Of a DNA stretch of 64,000 nucleotides, positions 18,371 to 27,476 are shown one piece after another. The notes under the pieces were generated by a model that was not told where the DNA came from, ran no database searches, and saw only the letters and a list, made by a program, of their open reading frames with translations. Both the position numbers and the translations under genes were made by a program. The stretch comes from Halobacteriovorax sp. DA5. GTDB taxonomy: Bacteria > Bdellovibrionota > Bacteriovoracia > Bacteriovoracales > Bacteriovoracaceae. The stretch's first letter is position 1; each line of letters starts with the position of its first letter. The DNA lies in the NCBI RefSeq assembly GCF_002903145.1, contig NZ_PPDJ01000002.1, positions 620,001 through 684,000 of the forward strand. The letters are read 5' to 3'.

Positions 18371-19153
18371 ATGTTACGTACCACTCTAATAATTTTAGCA
18401 ACATCACTCACTATGGCCCAGGCAATAAACCTCAAAGGCCACGGTGATACGAAAACACAAATCGATCAAGCAAAATTCAGAAAGCGTCTTTCTGATTTGA
18501 TGAAAAAAGGAAAGAGAACTCTTTATTATAAAGAAGCACGTCTTTACCTTTTTAATAATATCTACGCCTATAATAAATCTGGATCCGATAATAAGTTTCT
18601 AAAAGACCTTTACTGCGGAAATGAGTACGAAAATAATGTCGATATTCAATTAGACTCTGAAAACCTACCTGATGGTAATATCATCAACACTGAGCATACA
18701 TGGCCGAAGTCTCGATTCTTTGACTATGGTGAAACTGTTGAACACGGTAAGAACGAATACGATGATATGGTTGCGGATATGCACCACCTTTTCCCAACAG
18801 ACTCTTTTGTTAATAGTATGAGGGCCTCATATCACTACGGTGAAGTTGACGACAATAAACTTCAAGACTGTGGTGAATCTAAATTTGGAAAGAATAAGAA
18901 GTATCCAAATATGCCGCTTTTTGAACCACCTAATGAAGTAAAGGGTGATATCGCTCGTGGACTATTCTACTTTGCAGTAATGTATGAGCTTCCAATTGAT
19001 GATCGTGAAGAAGCATTCTTAAGAGCTTGGGACAAGTTAGATCCTATCGATGAATTTGAGAAGTTTAGAAATGATGAAGTTGAGAAGTATCAGGGCAACC
19101 GAAATCCATTTATCGATTACCCTGAATTAATTGAACTACTGACGGACATTTAA
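18371..19153 (+). CDS. Secreted endonuclease I (paralogue 1)
   Basis: 260 residues with a signal peptide (about 1-18). It belongs to the endonuclease I/EndA family of periplasmic or extracellular nucleases. The active site 'TEHTWPKSRF' (His109) and metal-binding 'MHHLFPTDSFVNSMRA', with 'GDIARGLFYF' near the C-terminus, are all present. Such enzymes cut double-stranded DNA nonspecifically. Mature-region Cys residues are few (LYCGNEY, LQDCGES) and may form one disulphide. It faces the DsbA-like gene tail to tail, 4 bases apart. A second paralogue lies at 32743. Confidence 0.92.
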   Translation: MLRTTLIILATSLTMAQAINLKGHGDTKTQIDQAKFRKRLSDLMKKGKRTLYYKEARLYLFNNIYAYNKSGSDNKFLKDLYCGNEYENNVDIQLDSENLPDGNIINTEHTWPKSRFFDYGETVEHGKNEYDDMVADMHHLFPTDSFVNSMRASYHYGEVDDNKLQDCGESKFGKNKKYPNMPLFEPPNEVKGDIARGLFYFAVMYELPIDDREEAFLRAWDKLDPIDEFEKFRNDEVEKYQGNRNPFIDYPELIELLTDI

Positions 19154-19157
19154 TTTC

Positions 19158-19988
19158 TTACTTGATCTTCGCTGCCATCTCGCTAGCTGGATCCTTAGAG
19201 TTTCCATTTAAACGACGATCTAAGATCATTTTGAAATGAGAATATGGGTATGCGCCTTTAACAGGGACACCGGCCACAACAAAACCAGGAGTGCCACTAA
19301 AGCCCAATTTATTTGCACTTGCTACGTCCGCAGCAATCTTATTCTCGACACGTTTTGAGTTTACTAATTCCTTAATTTTCCCAATATCTAATTTCATTTC
19401 TTTAATTAAACTAAGGAAATATTTTTCACCATGACGAATCTTATTTTGATTCTTTAAAATTGTTTCATGAAAATCGAAGGCCTTTTGGCCATATTCAATT
19501 CTAATTGCTTCATAGTATTTTGCGGCCAATCTTGCATTTGGATGAATTGAATCAATTGGCAGGTGGCGATAGACAAAGGCCACATCATCTTTATACTCAT
19601 CAAGAACTTGTTTTACTGTCTCAAGGGCACGATAACAGAATGGACACTGAAAATCAGAGTATTCATAAATAACCACTTTCGCATTAGGATTACCAATGAT
19701 TAAATCTTCACTATGCTTTTCGACTTCAATAGGGTCTTTAAATGCGGCCTCTAAGATTTCCTGTTCTTTCTTATTGCGATCTTCAAGGGCCTTCTCTCTC
19801 ATTTGAGATGCCATCTTCTGAAGTGTTTCCATAAACAATTGCGGGTTCTTCTTCATCACTTCAGTTAAAATCTGCGGATTTTCCTCAAGAGTTTTTTGCA
19901 GATCGCTCGCCGATTGCTTCGACTGACATGACGCTAAAAAAAGTGCCACGCAGGCAAAGAGAAGTGGAATGGTTATACGCTTAGACAT
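19158..19988 (-). CDS. DsbA-like thiol-disulphide oxidoreductase lipoprotein
   Basis: 276 residues. The lipobox LASC puts the lipid Cys at 21. A helical, Lys/Glu-rich linker (about 25-90) leads to a DsbA-type thioredoxin domain with CPFC at 115-118 and a cis-Pro loop 'GFSGTPGFVVAG'. It would oxidise or isomerise disulphides in periplasmic proteins. The domain matches the DSBA oxidoreductase group with 'FVYRHLPI' before the helical insert. The family is common in delta-type bacteria as a membrane-anchored enzyme. Its neighbour encodes a secreted nuclease. Confidence 0.9.
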   Translation of the reverse strand: MSKRITIPLLFACVALFLASCQSKQSASDLQKTLEENPQILTEVMKKNPQLFMETLQKMASQMREKALEDRNKKEQEILEAAFKDPIEVEKHSEDLIIGNPNAKVVIYEYSDFQCPFCYRALETVKQVLDEYKDDVAFVYRHLPIDSIHPNARLAAKYYEAIRIEYGQKAFDFHETILKNQNKIRHGEKYFLSLIKEMKLDIGKIKELVNSKRVENKIAADVASANKLGFSGTPGFVVAGVPVKGAYPYSHFKMILDRRLNGNSKDPASEMAAKIK

Positions 19989-20082
19989 AATGGTCCCTTA
20001 GTAGTTGTTCATATTAACTAACCTTTCGTTATATTATGGCCAAGCTTTATTCAATCTTCGTTAGAGTTATGTCAATTCTTTG

Positions 20083-20109
20083 AAAAAAAAGGGCCTTTGA
20101 AAGGCCCTT
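20083..20109 (-). terminator. Rho-independent terminator of the two-component operon
   Basis: On the minus strand the AAGGGCCTTT / AAAGGCCCTT stem with a very tight loop is followed by a run of eight T (the A-tract at 20083-20090). It lies between the response-regulator stop and the DsbA-like gene. Confidence 0.9.
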
Positions 20110-20125
20110 AAATCATTTTTTATTC

Positions 20126-20815
20126 TTATTGAGCAAATTGTGGACGCAGCTTATAGCCGATACCTCGAACCGTTTCAATTAAATTTTCATTAAATTTCTG
20201 ACGTAATTGAAGAACGTGTGTATCTACGGTACGAGTTGATGGATAACACTCATAACCCCAAACCTTATTTAAAATCTCATCACGAGATAGAGCGCGATTT
20301 GGATTTTCCACAAGAAGCTTTAGGAAATCAAACTCCATTTTAGTTAGTTCGACTAAGTTTCCATCCCAAGTAACTTCTCTTGTATCATTATCAATCTTAA
20401 GTTTTCCAAGAGTTAAAACACCTTTAGTATCAAGATCCTTAGCTGTAGCTCCTTGATCTCCAATACGAAGTTGCACACGAATACGAGCAAGTAGTTCACG
20501 AGACTCAAATGGTTTAGTCATATAGTCGTTTGCCCCTGACTCAAGGCCAACAACTTTATCAATCAGATCAGTCTTAGCAGTAAGAATAATCATAGGTGTA
20601 TTATTATTGTTAGAACGAATCTCTTTTAGAAAATCAATCCCCTGTCCATCTGGAAGCATCCAATCTTGGATAATAAGATTAAAACCTTTTAAATCAATCT
20701 TTCTTGCTTCTTCTAAAGTTTGTGCCCACGTCGTATCAAAGCCTTCCATTTTAAGAAAATCAAGAATTCCCTTACCTAGTGAAACATCATCTTCAACTAA
20801 TAGAATCTTATCCAT
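20126..20815 (-). CDS. OmpR/PhoB-family response regulator
   Basis: 229 residues. The receiver has acidic pocket 'LVEDD', phospho-Asp in 'LIIQDWMLPDG', Thr in 'ILTAKTD' and Lys in 'MTKPF'. The C-terminal winged helix includes 'VELTKMEFDFLKLLVENPN' and 'STRTVDTHVLQLRQKF', which is a typical DNA-binding region. It is translated 2 bases after the histidine kinase stop, which should be its partner. Its targets are unknown. Confidence 0.95.
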   Translation of the reverse strand: MDKILLVEDDVSLGKGILDFLKMEGFDTTWAQTLEEARKIDLKGFNLIIQDWMLPDGQGIDFLKEIRSNNNNTPMIILTAKTDLIDKVVGLESGANDYMTKPFESRELLARIRVQLRIGDQGATAKDLDTKGVLTLGKLKIDNDTREVTWDGNLVELTKMEFDFLKLLVENPNRALSRDEILNKVWGYECYPSTRTVDTHVLQLRQKFNENLIETVRGIGYKLRPQFAQ

Positions 20816-20817
20816 AA

Positions 20818-22386
20818 TTACTTCCTTTTAGGTAGCGTGATAATAAACTTCGTCGGCTTCTTAACCAACTCAATTTTTCCACCCCATTCATCAACTATAT
20901 TTTTAATAATATTTAAACCTAAGCCTGTACCTGAACTTTTAGAACCTTTAACAAACTCACTTGTTAGAGTATCAAGGTCTCTTGTAATCTCTCCACCATC
21001 ACCGACTTCAACAACAAAGAATTTATCTTTTTCATAAATCTTTAAATAGTGCTCTGGCGCACCATGAATAAAAGAGTTCTCAACGAGATTTTTAATGAGA
21101 ATTTGAAACCAATAATAATCGACAAAGATCGTATCTTTCACATCAATCGATAATTCTATTTCCTTATCATAAGTTTCCTTAATAGGAATAATTGTATCAT
21201 AGATAAGATCTTCTAAGTGCTCTAGCTTTTCATAACTAAAAGTTAACATCCCTGAGGCATTAGAGCCTTGCAGGTAGTGCTTAGACTTCTCTGTTAGACG
21301 TTGAAGGCGATATACTTCTCCAGCAATTCGAAGAAGATCTTCTTGCTGTTCTTCATCCAATTTATCAATTGAGCGGTTCATTTTTTCAACAATTAAAAGA
21401 AGAGAACTAACAGGAGTTCTAAACTCGTGTGTCAAAACTTGAAGTGCCATTTTCTTACGACTCTCCTCAACCTTATCATCCTTGATCTTACTGAATAGTA
21501 GCCAAAGAATAATGAAGAAAATAACCATGATCCCGGTAAATGATGTCAAAGTCGAAGTAGAGACAGTCTGTAAGAGATGTCTTGTGTTCTGTCGCCAACA
21601 AATTGGACCGTCGTTGTAGACACACCACTTACCTGCACGTGCTCTTGATATTTGATAAGGCGTTTGATCGAGAAATCTTTCAATGGAATCATTTGAGTAA
21701 AAGCGATACTCGAGAACATTGTATTGGCGTGGATACTTTATTCGTGCCAATAAAAAGTTCTTTGCTAGAATAGTTCCTTCCTCATTAATAATATCTTGTA
21801 GAGTTTCCTGAGAAAGACTTGCAAGTAGACCGTAGATTCCACCGAGTGGCCCGATTTCACGTTGAAGTTGTGCAAGTTCTGAAACATGGAAGTAAGAAAG
21901 TCTACGCCTTACCCATGACGTCTGTGACGCCTGGCCTGTGGCCAATTGATATTGAAACAAGAGGTATGCGTAACTAACACCAGATTCATGAATATAAGGT
22001 GGAGATTTCACAAACCAGTTAGGAATATTTCGAATTCTTCCACAGCGGATTTGTTCCCAGACTCCTTTTTTACGTGTTCCCGTAAGCTGAGATTGAAGAA
22101 TCTCAATATTTGAACAACCTTTTGAACTTGAAAGTAGAGATGCATCAAATTCTTCAATAGCAAGTGAAGGATTAAGTAGTTGGAACTGCTCATCTGAGTA
22201 ATACAATGATGAGAAGTTAACGATGGCGTATGGTGTAATTGTAGTTTGCATCTTAACTTTTAACTCATTGATCTCATCAATTTGATACTGACTAGCAAAT
22301 CGAGGAGCGAAAGTTTTTAAAACAAAACTTCCTGAAAAGAAGGCAACAATTAACGCCGTGAATATAAGTACAATATAAGGTTTCAT
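20818..22386 (-). CDS. Membrane sensor histidine kinase
   Basis: 522 residues. Membrane segments lie near residues 4-25 and ~280-300 and bracket a periplasmic sensor domain of ~250 residues of no recognised family. The H-box is 'VLTHEFRTPVSSLLLI', the N-box 'LIKNLVENSFIHG', and the G-boxes 'VGDGGEI' and 'GTGLGLNIIKNIVDEWGG'. There is no HAMP or PAS domain between segment and H-box. It pairs with the regulator downstream. The sensor domain contains several Cys; the stimulus is unknown. The divergent exonuclease gene starts 120 bases away. Confidence 0.93.
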   Translation of the reverse strand: MKPYIVLIFTALIVAFFSGSFVLKTFAPRFASQYQIDEINELKVKMQTTITPYAIVNFSSLYYSDEQFQLLNPSLAIEEFDASLLSSSKGCSNIEILQSQLTGTRKKGVWEQIRCGRIRNIPNWFVKSPPYIHESGVSYAYLLFQYQLATGQASQTSWVRRRLSYFHVSELAQLQREIGPLGGIYGLLASLSQETLQDIINEEGTILAKNFLLARIKYPRQYNVLEYRFYSNDSIERFLDQTPYQISRARAGKWCVYNDGPICWRQNTRHLLQTVSTSTLTSFTGIMVIFFIILWLLFSKIKDDKVEESRKKMALQVLTHEFRTPVSSLLLIVEKMNRSIDKLDEEQQEDLLRIAGEVYRLQRLTEKSKHYLQGSNASGMLTFSYEKLEHLEDLIYDTIIPIKETYDKEIELSIDVKDTIFVDYYWFQILIKNLVENSFIHGAPEHYLKIYEKDKFFVVEVGDGGEITRDLDTLTSEFVKGSKSSGTGLGLNIIKNIVDEWGGKIELVKKPTKFIITLPKRK

Positions 22387-22506
22387 TAAATCTAAGTAAT
22401 CCCAGCATTTACAATATTAAACGTATCGTTAATAATTGTCCTAAATAAGTCAGAATATTGTCAATTAATCTTATGGCACACAGCAAGACCAACAAAAGGA
22501 CGTCAA

Positions 22507-23277
22507 ATGCTCATTCTTGGAGTTGATTTAGAAGGTATTAACGAAAATCTAACGCAAAAAGGTGTAAACCTTGAAGTTGACCGCGTTACGGAAATTGGAG
22601 CAGTCCTTTGGGATACACGCATCAACTCTCCAGTAAGAATTTTCTCAGAATTAATTGACGAGAAAGACCGTCTAAAGCTTACAGAAGAAGTCATTGAGCT
22701 AACTGGCATTGATGAGCAATTACTTGCTGAATGGGGCCGCAAGGGTGATGAAATCAAGATGGCCCTTGAAAGAATCGCACTTCTGATGAAGAAGGCCGAC
22801 TATATGATGGCCCATAATGGTGCAAAGTACGACAAGCCAATGCTTACGGCCATGTTTAAAAGACATGGTATTGAGATGCCAAATAAAGTTTGGATTGATA
22901 CTCAAGAAGATGTTGAGTACCCAAGAAAAATTACTCATAAATCAATGGCGCTTCTTGAGCACTCACATGGATTTATTAATCCATTCCCTCACCGCGCCGT
23001 AACTGATGTTCTAGCGATGCTAAAGATTGCTTCTCACTACGATTATGCACGTATGGCAAAGCTTGCTAGTGCACCTAAAGTTAGAATCGTAGCGGAACTT
23101 AAGGCGCCGAATTGGAAGAATCGTCAAGAAGTTGAAAAATTCAATACGATCAAGCACAAGGTTGCTCGTGCAAGATTCCAGTGGGATCCAAATGAAAAAG
23201 TTTGGTCAAAGATAGTTTCTCAAGTTCATATTGATGAAGGAAAACTTCTGTACGACTTTGATTGGAGACTTTCATAA
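22507..23277 (+). CDS. DnaQ-like DEDDh 3'-5' exonuclease
   Basis: 256 residues. The four acidic ligands are visible: 'GVDLEGIN' (Asp-x-Glu), 'MMAHNGAKYDKPML' (third Asp) and 'FPHRAVTDVLAML' (His-x4-Asp). This defines a DEDDh exonuclease, which removes nucleotides from 3' ends with two metals. The family includes the proofreading epsilon subunit and RNase T. A C-terminal ~70-residue extension (WKNRQEVEKFNTI...) has the look of a DNA-binding or fold-completing module. It is coupled to the DUF309 gene, whose start overlaps this stop. Confidence 0.85.
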   Translation: MLILGVDLEGINENLTQKGVNLEVDRVTEIGAVLWDTRINSPVRIFSELIDEKDRLKLTEEVIELTGIDEQLLAEWGRKGDEIKMALERIALLMKKADYMMAHNGAKYDKPMLTAMFKRHGIEMPNKVWIDTQEDVEYPRKITHKSMALLEHSHGFINPFPHRAVTDVLAMLKIASHYDYARMAKLASAPKVRIVAELKAPNWKNRQEVEKFNTIKHKVARARFQWDPNEKVWSKIVSQVHIDEGKLLYDFDWRLS

Positions 23278-23753
23278 GATATTCCACTCGAGCACTACCA
23301 CCATATAAATTTCGACCGGGAGTGAATCCACATCCCTTGAAGTCTGGTGGCCATATGGAAGAAAGCGGCGAGCCTCAAACAGCTCGCCTAAGCTCTAGTG
23401 AAGCTTTTAAAGATAGTGAAGATTATCTGTATGCCATTGACTTGGTAAACCAAGGATATTTCTGGGAGGCCCATGCCTACTTAGAATCCTTATGGAATGA
23501 GCATAATCGAACTGATGACTTTGCCATTTTATTTAAGGCCATCATTAAAATAGCAGCAGGGCTATTAAAATTAGAAATGAAGCAAGAAAGTGCATTTAAA
23601 ACTCACTTTGATCGCTGCCTTGAGCTACTTAATGAATTAAATTACGAAGTTTTTTGCGGAATAGAAATCGAAGATCTAAAAGTCTTGGTTTCTCATATGC
23701 TCGGCGAATCTTTCGAAAGCACCCCAGAGTTCTTTATCAAACTCAGGCTTTAA
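23262..23753 (+). CDS. DUF309 family protein, non-ATG start
   Basis: 163 residues from TTG 23262. The core 'YFWEAHAYLESLWNE' and the helical 'FKAIIKIAAGLLKLEM' are typical of DUF309, a small helical family. The function is not established. The start is doubtful. TTG 23262 has no Shine-Dalgarno site. An ATA codon at 23274, giving IRYSTRALPPY, has GGAG six bases upstream and overlaps the preceding stop as ATAA. The last 78 bases overlap the convergent globin gene, which is large for this window. Confidence 0.7.
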   Translation: METFIRYSTRALPPYKFRPGVNPHPLKSGGHMEESGEPQTARLSSSEAFKDSEDYLYAIDLVNQGYFWEAHAYLESLWNEHNRTDDFAILFKAIIKIAAGLLKLEMKQESAFKTHFDRCLELLNELNYEVFCGIEIEDLKVLVSHMLGESFESTPEFFIKLRL

Positions 23754-24095
23754 ATTCTTCATATCCATGGCCTTTCTCATGCAATAGAGCCACTCATCTC
23801 GCTCAGCAAAACCAATCTTAAATGGAAAATGACGCTTTCTCATACGAGGATGGCCGTACTTTTCAATATAAAGACTAGGGCCACCTAACCAGCCAGATAG
23901 AAACATAAAAAGTTTCTTATTAGCACTTTCAAGTGAGCTTGCGTGAATAGCGCGACACTTGGAAGCCTTTGGGTCAGTATCCATGATCTCATAGAAGTTA
24001 TTAACAAGTTCTTGAACGCCCTCGGCGCCACCTAATTTATGATAAGGAGTCATTTTTAATTTTCGAATAAGGAATTCTGGTAGTTTGATTTTCAT
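23676..24095 (-). CDS. Truncated haemoglobin, group II-like
   Basis: 139 residues. The globin block 'EKYGHPRMRKRHFPFKIGFAERDEWLYCM' fits group II (trHbO): the proximal His is in the 'RHFPF' region, Arg/Lys follow, and Trp at 'DEWLYC' is the conserved G8 Trp. The distal pocket is 'FYEIMDTDPKA'. It would bind O2 or NO through haem. The start at 24095 is the longest; ATG 24053 ('MTPYHKLGG') is closer to the family norm. It overlaps the DUF309 gene and lies just downstream of the subtilase terminator, so it needs its own promoter. Confidence 0.88.
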   Translation of the reverse strand: MKIKLPEFLIRKLKMTPYHKLGGAEGVQELVNNFYEIMDTDPKASKCRAIHASSLESANKKLFMFLSGWLGGPSLYIEKYGHPRMRKRHFPFKIGFAERDEWLYCMRKAMDMKNLKPEFDKELWGAFERFAEHMRNQDF

Positions 24096-24097
24096 AA

Positions 24098-24130
24098 ATA
24101 AAAAAGGGAGTCGCTAATACGACGACTCCC
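24098..24130 (-). terminator. Rho-independent terminator after the subtilase gene
   Basis: On the minus strand GGGAGTCG / CGACTCCC with a 9-base loop is followed by T-rich sequence (the A-tract at 24098-24105). It lies three bases before the longest globin start. Confidence 0.85.
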
Positions 24131-24144
24131 CTCTTTATATATCA

Positions 24145-25410
24145 CTAGTTTTGGATATTGTTAAGTAGGCGATAAGCTTCAATACGTCCAGACTTAGCTT
24201 TTGTGATAAGTCCTGCATTTGGTACTGAAGTTGAATAAATTCTTTCTTTAATTTGAGAGAAAGTTAGCCCTTCTTCTTTTGATAGTAGAAGTCCAAGTAC
24301 CCCAGAAACCATTGGCGTTGCCATTGAAGTTCCAGACATCTTCTTATAACGATCACCTGGTACAGTTGAAAGAATATTTGAACCTGGTGCAAATACGTGA
24401 ACTGTATCTTGTCCGTAGTTAGAAAAAGATGAACGGTTACCTTTACCATCCATTGCACCAACAGTGATTACGTTTTCAACATCGTAATTTGCTGGGTAAG
24501 TTGGTCTTGCATCGTTGTCAGCTGAAGAGTTACCAGCAGCAGCTACGAAAAGAACGCCTTTATCACGTGCATTTTGAATCGACTCTTTAAGTGCTTCAGA
24601 GTACTCTCCTCCACCCCAAGAGTTTGAAAGAATTTTTGCACCATTTGCAACAGCGTAGTCAATTGAAGAGATTGCATCAATTGTTTCCCCTGAACCACTG
24701 TCACTTAGGAATTTAATCGACATAATTTTAACATTTGCCATAACACCCATGATACCAGTTCCATTGTGACGAGCACCAATTACACCAGCACAGTGAGTAC
24801 CATGAGAGTGACCGTCCATTGGGTCACCGTCTTTATTTGCAAAATCGTATCCATAAACATCATCAACAAATCCGTTTCCATCATCATCAATTCCGTTTCC
24901 AGCGATTTCACCTTCATTCTTCCAAGTGTTAGCTTTTAGATCAGCGTGAGTATAATCAACACCTGTATCAATAACTGCAACAACTAGATCGCGATCACCT
25001 GTTTCAACATTCCATGCAGCAGTTGCATTGATGTCTTCACCAGCTTTTCCTCTTGAGAACCAACCACTAGAGTTGCGTCCGTCATTCATTAATCCCCATT
25101 GCTTAGAAAATTGCTCATCGCGATTTTCTGTTAATGAAGCATCATTATGTTGAGGAGCTGAAAAATCATTTAAGTTAATGATCCAGTTCTTCTCAACATA
25201 CTCAACTGCTGGGTCTTGAACAAGGCCTTCAAAATTTTGCTTAACAACAGCAAAAGTACCAAAGCTTAGTTTTCTAACCTGAGCATCTGCCATATTCGTG
25301 TTAACAAGAGACTCGAAACCTGGCTTTAGTTTTACAATGTAACCATTGAAGTTTTGAGCTGAAGCGCTCAGCGCACATGTCATACCAAGTGCAAGAAATA
25401 ATTTTTTCAT
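24145..25410 (-). CDS. Secreted subtilisin-like serine protease (S8)
   Basis: 421 residues: signal peptide (1-18), inhibitor-type propeptide to ~100, then an S8 catalytic domain. The triad is D148 ('AVIDTGVDYTH'), H203 ('SHGTHCAGV') and S362 ('SGTSMATP'); the oxyanion Asn is in 'AAAGNSSAD'. 'IDDDGNGFVDDVYGYDF' after the Asp is a calcium-type loop found in many exported subtilases. It is a general protease exported through Sec. There is no C-terminal extension beyond ~420, so no added cell-wall or P-domain. It is the only gene before its terminator. Confidence 0.95.
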   Translation of the reverse strand: MKKLFLALGMTCALSASAQNFNGYIVKLKPGFESLVNTNMADAQVRKLSFGTFAVVKQNFEGLVQDPAVEYVEKNWIINLNDFSAPQHNDASLTENRDEQFSKQWGLMNDGRNSSGWFSRGKAGEDINATAAWNVETGDRDLVVAVIDTGVDYTHADLKANTWKNEGEIAGNGIDDDGNGFVDDVYGYDFANKDGDPMDGHSHGTHCAGVIGARHNGTGIMGVMANVKIMSIKFLSDSGSGETIDAISSIDYAVANGAKILSNSWGGGEYSEALKESIQNARDKGVLFVAAAGNSSADNDARPTYPANYDVENVITVGAMDGKGNRSSFSNYGQDTVHVFAPGSNILSTVPGDRYKKMSGTSMATPMVSGVLGLLLSKEEGLTFSQIKERIYSTSVPNAGLITKAKSGRIEAYRLLNNIQN

Positions 25411-25607
25411 GAGTTATCCTTATGTTCATCCGTGATCAAAAGTAATTCGGTAAAAAAAATGATTTCATTTTAATTTTCTTAAGACAAGTTCAGATTACAG
25501 GGTGTAAGAAGTTGTTACAATACCCGACTTTTCACATTGGTCTTTTAAACCTTTTCCTACTTTATTGATTTAGGTATTATGAAGGGCAAATTATAAAAGG
25601 ATTATAA

Positions 25608-26315
25608 ATGTCAGATTCGACTGAAACGAATAACGTTCAAAATAAAAATGAAAACCCGTTCATCAACATTCTCTGTAATGTTGTTATTCCATCGGTGATA
25701 CTTACAAAATTTTCAGGGCCTGAAGAACTAGGTCAAGTAAATGCTCTGATCATCGCCCTTGCCTTTCCTCTTTTATATGGAGCATGGGACTTTATCTCTA
25801 AAAGAAAGTTTAACTGGATTGCGGCCATTGGTCTTGTGAGCGTTCTTCTAACAGGAGGAATCGGCTTATTGGAATTAGATCGCACATGGATGATTGTAAA
25901 AGAAACTGCTGTTCCACTTGTAATTGGTCTTTTTGTACTTGCTTCTCAATTCACAAAGAAGCCACTTATTAGAACTTTATTTGAGCAAATTTTTGATATG
26001 GAAAAGATCCACCTTGCTTTTGAAGCAAGAGGTTTACACGACGACTTCAAACAAAAGATTCACATTGCAGGATTCTACTTTTCTTCAACATTCTTTCTTT
26101 CAGCATTTTTAAATTATGTTCTTGCGGCCATCGTCCTTAAAGGAGCACCAGGTACAGTTGAGTTCAATGAAAGCTTGGGAAGAATGACAGCTCTTAGCTT
26201 TCCAGTAATCTCTGTGCCAACTTTAATAGTAACAGTCATTATTATTTTTACTCTAGTAAATTACATCAAGAAACAAACACAGCTTCCATTAGAAGAAATG
26301 GTAAAGCAGCAATAA
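25608..26315 (+). CDS. VC0807-like integral membrane protein
   Basis: 235 residues with about six hydrophobic segments after a polar N-terminus. The segments 'LIIALAFPLLYGAWDFISKRKFN' and 'FLVLASQFTKKPLIRTLFEQ' recall the uncharacterised VC_0807 family. Function not known. An aldo-keto reductase gene follows 20 bases downstream, so they may be co-transcribed. No catalytic residues are evident. Confidence 0.7.
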   Translation: MSDSTETNNVQNKNENPFINILCNVVIPSVILTKFSGPEELGQVNALIIALAFPLLYGAWDFISKRKFNWIAAIGLVSVLLTGGIGLLELDRTWMIVKETAVPLVIGLFVLASQFTKKPLIRTLFEQIFDMEKIHLAFEARGLHDDFKQKIHIAGFYFSSTFFLSAFLNYVLAAIVLKGAPGTVEFNESLGRMTALSFPVISVPTLIVTVIIIFTLVNYIKKQTQLPLEEMVKQQ

Positions 26316-26334
26316 TAAATGTAAATGAGGGATT

Positions 26335-27387
26335 ATGAAATTTAATCAACTTGGAAATACAGATATAAAAGTTAGTGAGATTTGTCTTGGAACAATGACA
26401 TGGGGTGAACAAAATACCATTGAAGAGGCCCATGAACAACTTAATCTAGCGCTCGACTATGGAGTTAACTTTATTGATACAGCAGAAATGTATCCAGTTC
26501 CTGGTCAACAAAGTACATACACAAAGACAGAACAATTCATTGGCAAATGGGATAAGATGCAAACTCACAGAGACAAGTTTATTCTTGCTTCTAAAGTTGC
26601 TGGCCCTGGATCAATGGATAGCTACATTAGAAATAGTGACATTAGAAAGATCGCCTTTTCAAAAAGTGATATTAAAACAGCTTGCGAGGCCTCTCTAAAA
26701 AGACTTAATACAGAATATCTAGACCTCTACCAAATTCACTGGCCATCGCGTGTGACAAATTTCTTTGGCCGTCTAAATTACGAGCATATCACTCCTGAGA
26801 TTGAAGTGAGCTTCAATGAAAGAGTCGAGGCCATGGATGAGCTTATCAAAGAAGGAAAGATTCTTCACTGGGGATTATCAAATGAATCACCATGGGGAGT
26901 TATGAAGTATCTTGAAGCGGCCAAAGAAACAAATATTGCACGCCCAGTTTCAATTCAAAATCCATACTCTCTACTTAATCGCTCATTTGAAGTTGGTCTT
27001 GCAGAAATGGCAATTCGTGAGAAGGTTGGATTACTTGCTTATTCACCTCTTGCTTTTGGCGCGCTCTCTGGAAAGTATCTAGATGGAAAGAGACCTGCAA
27101 ACTCTCGCCTAACTAAATACGGTGAATACTTCACTCGCTACTCTTCAGAACATGCACAAAATGCAATCAGAGCTTATGTCGAACTTGCTAACGATGTTGG
27201 ACTCTCACCTGCAACTCTTGCACTAGCTTTTGTGAACAAGCGTGAATTTAATACATCAAATATCATCGGTGCTACGACAATGGAGCAATTAAGAGAGAAC
27301 CTTGCCACAAGTGAAGTGACTCTTGATAGCGACACTCTGAATCGCATTGAGGAAATACACAAGGTGTTTACTATACCTTGCCCATAA
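26335..27387 (+). CDS. Aldo/keto reductase, Tas-like
   Basis: 350 residues. 'GLGTMTWGEQN'-like start ('CLGTMTWGEQ'), catalytic Asp-Tyr in 'FIDTAEMYPVPGQQS', Lys in 'ILASKVAG' and His in 'YQIHWPSR' are all there. The AEMYPVP context is characteristic of the Tas subgroup. It would reduce carbonyls with NADPH in the cytoplasm. The substrate is unknown. AAATGAGGG precedes the ATG and the membrane gene ends 20 bases upstream. Length is normal. Confidence 0.9.
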   Translation: MKFNQLGNTDIKVSEICLGTMTWGEQNTIEEAHEQLNLALDYGVNFIDTAEMYPVPGQQSTYTKTEQFIGKWDKMQTHRDKFILASKVAGPGSMDSYIRNSDIRKIAFSKSDIKTACEASLKRLNTEYLDLYQIHWPSRVTNFFGRLNYEHITPEIEVSFNERVEAMDELIKEGKILHWGLSNESPWGVMKYLEAAKETNIARPVSIQNPYSLLNRSFEVGLAEMAIREKVGLLAYSPLAFGALSGKYLDGKRPANSRLTKYGEYFTRYSSEHAQNAIRAYVELANDVGLSPATLALAFVNKREFNTSNIIGATTMEQLRENLATSEVTLDSDTLNRIEEIHKVFTIPCP

Positions 27388-27476
27388 GACTGGCACTTTC
27401 TGCCACTCACTCCACTAAGTTCTTGATTTAATTTAATTTGATAAAATCTAGAACAAGAACTTATGTGGAGGCGTTC

